DNA of 53,844 bases from Porogramme epimiltina. Its lineage: Eukaryota > Basidiomycota > Agaricomycetes > Polyporales > Polyporaceae. Both the position numbers and the translations under genes were made by a program. Shown piece by piece: positions 11,176-21,846 of this stretch; positions within the stretch are counted from its first letter, which is position 1; every line of letters begins with the position of its first letter. The notes below the pieces were generated by a model, which searched no databases, had not been told where the DNA came from, and saw only the letters and a list, made by a program, of their open reading frames with translations. The DNA lies in assembly GCA_900155495.1 (NCBI GenBank), contig FTLJ01000316.1, forward strand, positions 1-53,844, in the 5' to 3' direction.

Positions 11176-13375
11176 TCAATCTGCGCGACGTGGCGTATTC
11201 GGAACCAGCACCCACAGGAACATCATGAATCCCATCATCGATACTATACTGAAATGCGAAAAAGAGGCGTATCAGGTCAGCATCGTACATGGTAGAGCAA
11301 AGCACGAAGATCGTTGCTAATTAGCTATGTATGGTGAAAGAAACTCACAACGGCTGTAGACTCTTGATGCCGGCCTTTCCTGCGAGGGCGCCGGTGAGGA
11401 AGGGCAGCACGGCCGAGCCCGCCTGGCCGAAGCCTGCAATCCAGCCGATAGACCCATTGAGGAGCCACGGGGGCAGAGTTCGTGATGTGTGGTTCATGAC
11501 AATGGGATAGATAGGCCCCAGGAGGACGCCGACGAGGGACACGGCGACAGCACCGCCGACAAGGGACGGGACGAGCCAGAAAATGAGCTCAAGGCTGGGA
11601 GTAGGTAATGTTAGCGCGAGGGAGGGGGCAAGGGGAATTCTGGAGGTGAGGCATACCCGATCGCGAGGAGGCCATAGAGGAAGACCGCGCGTCGCTCCCC
11701 AACCTGGAAAGGAGACGCAGGTGGAAGTTAGCGGCCGTCATGCGAGGAACCGATCAAATTTCTACCTTTTTGTTGACCCATAAGAGCCCGACCCGCCCAA
11801 TCGTCAACCCTGGAACTCAATGTAACATGAGTGCATATTAGAGTGAGCACTAGGCTTACCACCAAAGAAGCCGGACGAAACGTATCCAGCTGACGCTCCC
11901 CCGCCCCGCACATCCTTCAGGTATGTGACCACCCATCCTAGTGGGACGGCGAGTTAGCAAGTGCGTACCAGGCAGCTTGCCATGCTGGACTAACCTCCGA
12001 GCGTAACTTCCACTCCGACATATATCAGGACGAAGGTGGCCAAGAGGTGGAGGGCGCGCAGCTTGAACATCTGCCTGTACTTGTTGGCGCCTCCCTGAAC
12101 CGCCGCCACATTGTGCAAGGACACCTGGCCACTCTCTGCAAGACATGCTGTTGGGATGTCGAATCAACAGTGAGCGGGCGTGTTATCCGAGGATGTGGTG
12201 TCACTGGTGTGATGCGTCACGTACAATCTTGATCCTTAAAGCGGAAGACGACGATGAGGAGGGTGATATTCGAAAATGCGATCCCGAGCAAGACAAGATA
12301 GTGGAAGGACCACAGCCTCAACTCCGCGAATTGGGTTGCGATGAACGGAGACGTGAATCCACCAACGCCTGGCGTGCCAAGCGGTGAGCAGAATACCTGT
12401 GATGGGGGTATCAAATGGGCGCACCATAGATAGCGTGCAGGATCCCCATCTTAGTCGCCGCATTATCCCTGAAACCAATTACGAAAGCATTCGCGCCCGC
12501 GTCCTGCAGTTACATGAGTGAGGGTTCGAGAGCGCCAAATAGCTCACATGCCTGTAGGGCTAAGCCAAAGCCAGTGATAGCGTATCCCAGTACAAAGACA
12601 GGGAACGGGGGAGCAGGAGCCTCGAGGCCGTACCCGACGGCCTGCGCGAACGCGCCTGCATGGGCATGAGAAACACGCCGCATGGACAATAATCGGACCA
12701 CGTACCGATCACCATGACCTGTACAAGTGTGACGGCACCGGCGTATATGAGCCGGAGAAGCCTCGGAGAAATAAAGAACGCTTCACTCTGCCAAACCCGA
12801 GCCGATCGGTGAGCCAGACGTTTGCGGCAGCGCCGAGGACGAAGCCCTGTGGAGGGTGCGGTGGGGATGCGGTGCTCCGGTGACTACGGAGGCACTCACG
12901 ATGCAGTTGGAGACGAAGATGAGCGAAACGACTGTAAAGCCAACCTGACGCAGTCACGTAAACGCTGTTGGCATTGGTGTAGCAGCAGAGGCAAGGAGTC
13001 TAGACGTACATTGTACACAGTCTGTATGCGCCCGAGCAGAGGACCAGTGGTGCCGTCGTTCCAACCCCCGAGGAAGCACGCCCAGCACAGAACTGCGAAC
13101 TGGATCCTGGCTTTGCGGCGCGAGGCAGGGGTTGAGGCGGGGACGGCCGTCGCGGGGGGCTCCGAGAACTGAGAGGCGAGGCCTCCTTCGACGACCTCTA
13201 TGCTTTTCCTCGTCGCTTTAGAGTCGTCCTTGGTGTGCGCGGACGGCTCGTCGAGGAGGCGAGGCAGCGAGTGAGCGCCGATAGGTGCCAGCTCGAGCTC
13301 GGTGAGTCTATGGTGACTGGCGTGAACGGACCATCCTCGAGTGGGAAATATACACTCTACTTACGCTGTTGACAT
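11176..13375 (-). CDS. MFS transporter, array copy C
   Basis: This gene has the same architecture as copy A. Exon 1 is 13365-13375 (ATGTCAACAGC, so MSTA rather than MSTT). The stop TGA is at 11176-11178 after TPRRAD. Exon 2 begins LTELELAPIGAHSLPRLLDE. The central loop reads QGGANKYRQMFKLRALH, a change from the SGGNKYKQ of copies A and B. The intron after SLQ has a GC donor (12551-12550). The central exons I re-read (VGGFTSPFIATQF and SCLAESGQVSLHNV) join in frame. The substrate is unknown. Confidence 0.8.
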
Positions 13376-13434
13376 TCTTTCCACTTGGAGCAGACGAGCG
13401 AGTGAGTCGGAAGTAGAGGAATTGCTGGAGGTGA

Positions 13435-13450
13435 GCCGCTTCAAGGCGGC
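13435..13450. promoter_or_regulatory. Core-promoter inverted repeat upstream of MFS copy C
   Basis: gccgcttcaaggcggc is the third instance of the array element, 60-75 bp before the ATG. The outer 5-bp arms (GCCGC/GCGGC) are kept while the centre varies, which points to the arms as the conserved part. Confidence 0.45.
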
Positions 13451-13700
13451 GGTCGCGGTGGGGTAAACGACGCCCCCTGAGGGACTCCCAGACTCCGCGC
13501 ACCGCGCACGGTCGCTTAGAGTATGACAGGGCGATCGCCGGGACACAGATTCGGGGAGACGAGGCCGCAGCGCAGGCGAGCGAAAGTCCACGCCGGAGAA
13601 CCGACCAAGTACATGCGAGTCGAAGTGATCGAAGACAAGAGAGGCACTCGTGATGCACTGGGCGCCAACGGCGAGAAGGCCGAAGCGCCGGAGCCAGCGA

Positions 13701-13708
13701 TGACGTCA
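13701..13708. promoter_or_regulatory. CRE/ATF-type site TGACGTCA upstream of MFS copy C
   Basis: This perfect octamer lies about 326 bp upstream of the copy C ATG, in a block homologous to the one holding the copy A site. Confidence 0.45.
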
Positions 13709-13987
13709 ACCTGGCGAGTGCGAGCGACTTGACTCCCGATGTCAGCTTCCCTCGAGTTTCGAAGCATGCTTGAGAGGATGCATTCGAATCATATAGCATG
13801 CGGATTGACAAAATTTAACGGAGAAAACCTCGAGTACGTCATGGTCCGACGTCCGTCATGACTCGTGCACGTGAATTGTCGCCTTACACAACGGTGGCGA
13901 AGTTGTCGGAGGCTATATCCCATATAATGTAAATGTACAACTTGAAGAAGCAAAGACCCGTGTAGCAAGTGGTCAACCGCAAATAGC

Positions 13988-16171
13988 TTAATCTGCGCGA
14001 CGCGGCGTGTTCGGAACCAACACCCATAGGAACATCATGAATCCCATCATCGATACTATACTGAAATGCGAAAAAAGTGGGGTATCAGGTCATCGCCTTC
14101 CGCGGCAGAACAAAGCACTGAAATAGATTGTAGTTACTTACAACGGCTGTAAACTCTTGATGCCGGCCTTGCCCGCGAGGGCACCGGTGAGGAAGGGCAG
14201 CACTGCCGAGCCCGCCTGGCCAAAGCCTGCAATCCAACCAATAGAGCCATTGAGGAGCCATTGGGGTAGGGTGCGCGACGCGTGGTTCATCACTATGGGA
14301 TAGATGGGTCCCAGGAGAACGCCGACAAGGGAGACAGCGACGGCACCGCCGACCAGGGATGGGACGAGCCAGAATATGAGCTCAAGGCTGGGGGGGAAGG
14401 CGGTGAGTGCGAGAGGAGAGTGAGCCGAAGGGTGGGCGATGGACGTACCCGATCGCGAGGAGACCATAAAGGAAGATCGCCCGCCGCTCCCCAACCTGGG
14501 GACAAGACGTGCAAAGGATCAGCAACTGTTGTTCGAGGGGTTGATTAACCTTCTACCTTCTTGTTGACCCACAAGAGAGCGACCCGCCCAATCGTCAACC
14601 CTGATGCGCAATGTAACATAAGCGGGCATTGAAGTCGACGCGAGGCTTACCGCCAAAGAACCCGGACGAAACGTATCCGGCCGACGCCCCACCGCCGCGT
14701 ACATCTCTCAGGTATGTGACCACCCATCCTGCGAGATGGCCTGTCAGCGGGTTACATTCGGTAGTTGGATATGTCGGACAGACCTCCGAGTGTGACCTCC
14801 ACACCAACGTAGATGAGAATGAAGAATGCCAAGAGGTGAAGGGCGCGCAGCTTGAACATCTGCTTGTACTTGTTGTCGCTGCTCTGGACCGTGGTCGCGT
14901 CGTGCAAGGCAATCTGGCCGCTCTCAGCAAGGCAAGCTGTTGAGCGGAAAATGAGCACGAAGGTCCCCGAATAATGCGGGGCGGCTCGGCACGTACAATC
15001 CTGGTCTTTGAAGCGAAAGACTGCGATGAGGAGAGCGAGATTTGATATGGCGATACCAAGAGAGACGAGATAGTGGAAGGACCACAGCCTTTGTTCGGCA
15101 AATTGTGTTGCTACGAGCGGGGACGAGAATCCGCCGACGCCTGGTATATCACATCATGGTGAATGGTCTACACACGACTCGGGCGGCGGCGGAGAGGCGC
15201 ACCATAGACAGCGTGCAAGATTCCCATCTTCGTCGCTGTGTTGTCTTTGAAACAAATAACGAACGCGTTCGCCCCCGCGTCCTTCAGTGATGTGAGCAGA
15301 GTTTCGCATGCAGACGAAGAATTGACATGCCTGCAGGGACATGCCGAAGCCATTGATAGCATATCCCAGTACGAGGACGGGAAACGGGGGTGCTGGGGCC
15401 TCGAGGCAGTACCCGAAGACCTGCGCCAACGCGCCTGTGAGGTCATGAGAAGCGAGGCGCAAGGACGAGCATTGGTACACGCACCAATTACCATGACCTA
15501 CACAAATGCGATGGCATCGGAGTAAGTGAGTCGGATAAACTTCGGAGAAACGAACATGCACCTCACTTTGCCAAACCCGAGCCGATCGGTGAGCCAAACA
15601 TTGGCGACCGCGCCAAGTACGAACCCCTGTGGAGGCAGAAGTGAGGATATATGGCTCCGGTGATGATAGAGGAGCTCACGATGCAGTTGGAGACGAAAAT
15701 GAGAGAGACGATCGTAAAGCCGACCTAAGGCAGTCCAGTAAACGCCTTCAGCGCCCGTTCCAGCGGTGGGCGGAGGTCGAAGGGTTTAGGCGTACGTTAT
15801 ACACAGTCTGTATGCGTCCGAGCAGGGGTCCAGTGGTGCCGTCGTTCCATCCTGCGAGGAAGTATACCCAACACAGGACCGCAAATTGGATCCTGGCCAT
15901 GCGGCGCGAGGCGGGGGTGGAGGCCGGGACGGCCGTGGTGGGAGCCCCTGCGGACTGATGCAAAGCAGAGCCGCTCTCGACGGCCTCTGTGCACTTCTGC
16001 GCTGCCTTGGAGCTGTCTTGGGAGTCCGCGCGCTCGTTTGGCAGGCGGGACAGCGTGTGGGCGCCGACGGGCGTCAGCTCCAATTCGGTGACTCTGCGGT
16101 GATGGGCGTGAACGGACTGTCTCTGAGCGCTGAGCTAGAAAGAGACCGTGCGTCACTTACGTTGTCGACAT
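13988..16171 (-). CDS. MFS transporter, array copy D
   Basis: Exon 1 is 16161-16171 (MSTT with a split codon) and the stop is at 13988-13990. Exon 2 encodes VTELELTPVGAHTLSRLPNE, a tail with TTAVPASTPASRRMARIQFA, then FLAGWNDGTTGPLLGRIQ. It keeps the shared blocks KMGILHAVYG, WVVTYLRDVRGGGASAGYVS and MNHASRTLPQWLLNGSIGWI. The GC-AG intron after SLQ is present (15330-15329). It is the last member going up the array that closely resembles copy A. The gene looks intact from its exon blocks. Confidence 0.8.
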
Positions 16172-16647
16172 CCGGCCCGTTTCTGAGGGGCCTAAATGAT
16201 GGGCTGGTAGCGGATGGGTCCTCCGAGGTGTGCCCCTTTCTTCTTCCCTACACCGTGCCGGTGCAGTTGCTTACGATGTGAGCAGGCGATCTCTAGGACA
16301 CAACTTCGGAGCGACGAGTCGAAATCTGAGTGAGGCGGAGCTTGTGGGCACGCTGGGGAGCAAGTCGTGTACGAGTCGAGAGCCTCGAGGCACATGGTGA
16401 AGACGAGAGATGTCCATAACGCAATGGGCGCTAATAACAGGAGGATGAACGATGACCCAGCTGCGCGGCAGAAGCGCCGGTGCCGCCTTGGAGCGATTTC
16501 TGACATCGGCTCTTCTTGAGGCTCATGTCCTTATACCCCAGTGAATGACAATAGCGTTCTCATCAGGGCCTGTATAGCCCGGTGGAAGATAAATGTACGA
16601 TTAAGAGAAGAAAAGGCTCTCGTAGCAAACGGTAAATCATGGTCAGC

Positions 16648-18853
16648 TTAATCTGCACGACGGGGGGTGTTTGGGACAAGCCCCCAGAGGAAAATCATGA
16701 ATCCCATCATCGATACTATACTGAAGTGCAAAAACGGGGTACATTAGTTGAGCGTTGTCACCCACCGCAGAGCAATGCACGGGGACGCTCATTAATCAAC
16801 TGTGGGTTTACTTACAACGGTTGTAGACTCTTGATGCCAGCCTTGCCCGCGAGGGCGCCAGTGAGGAAGGGGAGAACCGCGGAACCCGCCTGACCGAAGC
16901 CTGCAATCCAACCGATAGATCCATTGAGGAGCCACGGAGGTAGGGTGCGCGACGCGTGGTTCATGACAATGGGGTAAATTGGCCCGAGGATTACTCCGAC
17001 AAAAGACACGGCGACGGCTCCGCCGATGAGTGATGGAACGAGCCAGAAGACGAGCTCGAGCCTACAGTGAAAGGAAGTCAACAGAATGCAAGTAGGAAAG
17101 ACGAACAGAAGGTAGCATACCCTATTGCAATTATGCTGTAAAGGAAGACAGCGCGACGCTCCCCAATCTGCGATAGTGCGTATTGAGAAGGACTTTAGAG
17201 TAGGATCAAACTTGATCACTACCTTGCGATTGATCCATATTAGCGCAACTCGACCGATGGTCAACCCTGCCTGGCCAGTCCGCATATCGTCTAATGATAG
17301 AACTACGCGAATCGCACCTCCGAAGAACCCGGACGAAACATATCCTGCAGAAGCTCCACCGCCACGCAAGTCCTTCAGGTAGACAACAACCCACCCTACA
17401 ATATGGTCAATGAGCAGCGCGGACGGAGGATCGATATGAACGAGCCTCCAAGGGTGACCTCCACTCCAACATATACGAGGATAAAAATGGCCATAAGGCG
17501 GAGTGAGCGCAGCTTGAACATCTGCTTGTACTTGCTTTCCCCGTTACTGGCCGCAGAGTCGTGAGCAGGTACCTGTCCTATCTCTGCCAAGCAGGCTATA
17601 CGGACCAGAAGAACGTTGTCAGCGCACGAGCGGCGGTATACTTAATGAATACGAGATTCCACGTACAATCTTGATCCTTGAAGCGGAAGACGGCGACAAG
17701 AAGGATTAGGTTGGACATCGTGATGCCGAGCGAGACGAGGTAATGGAACGACCACTCTTTCTGTGCTGCAAACTGAGTAGCGACGAGAGGGGAGGTGAAT
17801 GCGCCCACACCTGCGTGGCTCCCGATAGGTAACGTGTAATAATTATCGGTATACCGGGAGACATACCATAGACGGCGGACAAGACGCCTAACTTTGTCGC
17901 TGTGTTGTCCTTCAAGGAGGCCACGAATCCGCTTGCACCCGCATCCTGTTGTGAGGTAAGAGATAATCTGTCAGGTAAATATAAAGTGACATGCCTGAAG
18001 GGACAAGTCGAACCCGTTCACGGCATACCCTAGTACGAGCAAGGGGAAAGGAGGTGCTGGGGCCTGAATGCAATACCCTATGAGCTGTGCCGACGCCCCT
18101 ATTATAGAGTTATAAGTAAACGGACTGTGTCCATGGGCCAATACTCTAGATCTACCAACCGAGAACCATAACCTAAGGCAGCATCAGAGCGTATGAATGG
18201 TGAAAGTCATAGAAGTAGTACAGAATCCCATACCTTTCCGAACCCTAGACGATCAGTAAGCCATACGTTGGCCGCGGCACCTGACACAAAGCCCTGTGCC
18301 AAGAATAGAGGTGGTAAGTATACGGAAATTCAACCCCGTTAAACTTGCTTACGATGCAACTGAACACGAAGATCATCGATACCACCACAAACCCTATCTA
18401 TGATCCAGGGCCCGGGCGACATTATTAGCCTACACCCACTACAGTCGGATAACAGTATAGATGCCTCACGTTATACACCGATTGTATGCGGGGGAGAAGA
18501 GGTCCTGTGGTGCCATCGTTCCACCCCGCGAGGAACTTCACCCAGCACAGGGCCGCAAACTGGATCCTCGCTTTCCGCCGGGAGGCGGGAGTCGAAGCCG
18601 AGACACGGCTGAGGGCAGTCTCGGAAGGCTGGGGCGCGTAACCAATCTCTATGACTTTCAAGTCCTTTCGAGCGGTTTCGGAGTCGACTTGGCTTGGCCC
18701 AGGATGCGTTGATGCGGCTACATCTTGTTGGCGAGGTGGATGACTCGGTGGATCGATGATCGTTAGTTCTACTGTTTCCATCCTAATGTGGCAGCAGTGA
18801 GTTCGATGTTCGACTGAAAGGCAGGTATAGCAAAGCGCGTACACTGACGACAT
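16648..18853 (-). CDS. MFS transporter, array copy E (diverged)
   Basis: Exon 1 is 18843-18853 (ATGTCGTCAGT) and the stop is at 16648-16650. The tail differs from A-D (METVELTIIDPPSHPPRQQ) but keeps SASTPASRRKARIQF and FLAGWNDGTTGPLLPRIQ. Helices are more divergent, for example IGFVVVSMIFVFSCI. The gene has the array-wide GC donor after SLQ (17994-17993). It also has a private second one: the intron after VTLGG starts with GCTCGT (17445-17444), where other copies have GT. Both junctions keep the frame only if GC is used. It is probably an older duplicate, possibly with a different substrate. Confidence 0.75.
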
Positions 18854-19250
18854 CGTGTTAGCCAGGTTGGAAGAACGGTGGGGCTGAGTTTTGAGGCGAG
18901 TTCCCCTAAGAGTATGATTCTAGATGAAGGGTTTAGTAGTCCGCAATCGGCTCACCGAAGCGAAGTGTTCGAAAGCGGGTTTTATCAGATCCGTTACGCG
19001 ACGACACGTGATCTACACGACTTGAGAGACTTGGGGAAAGTGATGACGCTTCAACTAGGGCTAGCTGGCTAGGTATATCTCACAAGACCTTTGGGTGCTT
19101 TCGTCCAAGCGATCGCCCTTGTATACAGCCATGAACTGCAGAGAGAAACATTCATGGTGACATCAAAAGAGCCACTTAATTGTGACGAAAGATAGAGCAT
19201 CTATGTATCTGACGAAACTCCCACATATACAGCACCAGACTGTTAATCGT

Positions 19251-21405
19251 TCAGTCGATACGGCGTGGAGGGTTCGGGACGAGCGCCCATAAGAAGACCA
19301 TGAACCCCATCATCGACACTATACTATAATTCATGCCATACCAGTCAATTGAGGTCCGCGGAGTACATGGGAGGAGGAACGAAAGACTCACAAAGGCTGT
19401 AGACTCTTGATGCCAACGTTGCCAGCGAGCGCGCCCGTGAGGAAGGGCAGCACCGCGGAGCCCGCCTGGCCAAAACCCGCGATCCAGCCGATGCACCCCG
19501 TGAGGAGCCACGGAGGTAGGACGCGCGATGCGTGGTTCATCACGATGGGGTATACAGGTCCGAGGAGGACGCCGACAAAGGAAACGGCGACAGCCCCGCC
19601 GATGAGGGAGGGGACGAGCCAAAATATGAGCTCGAGTCTGTATCAAGGGTAGAGTGAAGGACGAATGAGAGGCTGACGGCAGGAAGAGGCAAGGCGCTGG
19701 ACGTACCCGATTGCGAGTAGTCCGTAAAGGAAGATAGCCCGGCGCTCGCCGACCTAAATAGAGCGTAAATGAGCACAAACGAGCACGGCAACCAGAGCGA
19801 GCATTTGCCTTTTTGTTGACCCACAGTAACGCGACCCGGCCGATCGTCAGCCCTAGATAGCCATTCAGCGAGACACAATAGTGAGTTCAGCATCATTCAT
19901 ACCTCCGAAGAACCCGGACGAAACGTATCCGGCCGACGGTCCGCCACCACGCAGGTCCCTTAGGTAGGTGACCACCCACCCTGTAAGATCCGTAGTTAGA
20001 GACGAAGCTACTATACAAACCTATGAATTTGTGAGAACCTCCGAGAGTAACTTCTACGCCGACGTAGATGAGGATGAAGATGGCCATAAGGTGGAGAGAA
20101 CGCAGTTGGAACATCTGTTTGTACTTGCTGCCCCCGTTGTCCGTAGTCGCTCCGGTTTCATGAGATGGTGCTTGTCCGATCTCCGCGAGACAAGCTACGG
20201 ATGTCAAGACCGGTCAATGAGCATGAGATAATCGTCGCAGTATGGGGAGAAGAGACATGACGCACAGTCCTGATCTTTGAAACGGAAGACCGCGATGAGA
20301 AGGATCAAGTTGGATAGTGCCACGCCGAGCGAGACGAGGTAGTGGAATGACCACTCTTTCTGTTGAGCGAACTGAGTCGCAACAAGAGGTGATGCGAACG
20401 CGCCGACACCTTGTGGGGTATGCGATGAGCAAGCGGGATGTGGTCACGTTGCGAATCAACTATACCATAGACGGCATGGAGGACCCCCATCTTGGTCGCT
20501 GCGTTGTCCTGCAAAGAAGCCACGAATCCATTCGAACCCGCATCCTGTTATGATATGAGTAGAGTTTTAGTGGGTAATTAGCTAGTCACATACTTGAAGG
20601 GACAGGCCAAACCCGTTGATGGCGTATGCCAGTATGAAAACAGGGAAAGGGGGTGCTGGGGCGGCGAGGGTGTACCCGATGACCTGAGCCGACGCGCCTG
20701 CAGTACGTTTGTGAGAAAATAAATAGCGTCCATTGTCGTGGTCCACTCACCGATGGCCATGACCTGAGGAGGCGCCAGATAATATGAATTCGGAGAAACC
20801 TCGGAATTACATAGAACCACCCACCTTGCCGAACCCGAGACGATCGGTAAGCCACACGTTGGCAGCTGCGCCGGAAACGAATCCCTGAGGGGCGGCCTGT
20901 GAGTGTGCGGACTCCCGACGACTCCGGGGATAACTTACAACACAATTGAAAACGAAAATCAAGGAGACCGCCACAAATCCTACCTAGAGATCAGAAAGCG
21001 TTATCAGTCTAGTCAATAAGCAGTCTAGCGGTGGGAATATCGCACATGGTACACCGATTGTATGCGGGGAAGCAAAGGTCCTGTTGTGCCATCATTCCAC
21101 CCCGCGAGGAAGAGCGTCCAGCATAGAACAGCGAACTGGATTCTGGCTTTACGCCGAGAAGCAGGAGTGGAGGCTGGGACGGCTGAAGCAGGCACTTCAG
21201 GAGACTGTGACACAGGCCCAGTCTCGACGGTGTCGATGCTTTTCCGTACGGCCTTCGTGTCGCCCTCAAAGAGTGCAGGAGGCGTCGCAGGCTCGTCTGG
21301 GGGGTGAGGCGAACGCGCGCGAACGGACGTCAACTCTATTTCCATCCTGTGGCAGACGTGAGCGGACTGCGGCGTTATTAGAGACGTCACGTACGTTGTC
21401 GACAT
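19251..21405 (-). CDS. MFS transporter, array copy F (diverged, promoter-proximal to SEC24)
   Basis: Exon 1 is 21395-21405 (ATGTCGACAAC), followed by a GTACGT donor. Exon 2 starts MEIELTSVRARSPHPPDEP. The core is FLAGWNDGTTGPLLPRIQ and the stop TGA is at 19251-19253 after NPPRRID. This is the only copy whose intron after SLQ has a canonical donor (CAA followed by GTATGT, 20593-20592), while A-E have CAG followed by GCATGT. It lies head to head with SEC24, with 441 bp between the two ATGs, so the two genes may share promoter sequence. It is an MFS permease of unknown substrate. Confidence 0.8.
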
Positions 21406-21846
21406 GCTGGGAGAGAGGGGGGGAGGGGGGGATGGATTCCAGTAGACCCCTTAAGTGCCTTCCTTTAAAGCACGCGGGGTAAAGTGCGTCAATAGATCAA
21501 GATTCATTGAGAGCGCCGTACATGGCATGGCGTACAAGCGGACGATCCCTGACACACGGTGTCGGCGAGGCAACACCGCAACACGGTCAGGCGGGGAGTA
21601 CTGGAGTGTCGGAGGGCCCTCCACGTAGACGTCGACCTCGAGTCGAAGCGGTCGAAGACAGAGTTGTACGGCACTCGAGGGCGCGAAGACGCGGGCGCCA
21701 AGGCTGAGACGGATGATGGCGGCGTCATCGCGCAGAAGCGCCCACGACGTGTCGCGTGTTGGGCCTCGGGACTCAGCGCCTTGGACACGACCGCCGTCAT
21801 CTCATCTCTGCTCTTCTCTCATTTACATCCGACCACCGGAATCTCC

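Larger units (their letters stand above)
5666..21405 (-). repeat. Tandem array of six MFS transporter genes
   Basis: Six genes of about 2.2 kb follow each other in the same orientation, with start-to-start distances of 2729, 2809, 2796, 2682 and 2552 bp. Each has an 11-nt first exon (ATG TCx ...), a second exon ending at a YN pair, and the same later exon boundaries. Upstream regions are also recognisably duplicated, at about 8000-8240, 10725-10920, 13530-13740 and 16280-16510. Copies A-D resemble each other most. E and F differ more in the N-terminal tail and in several helices. Confidence 0.9.
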
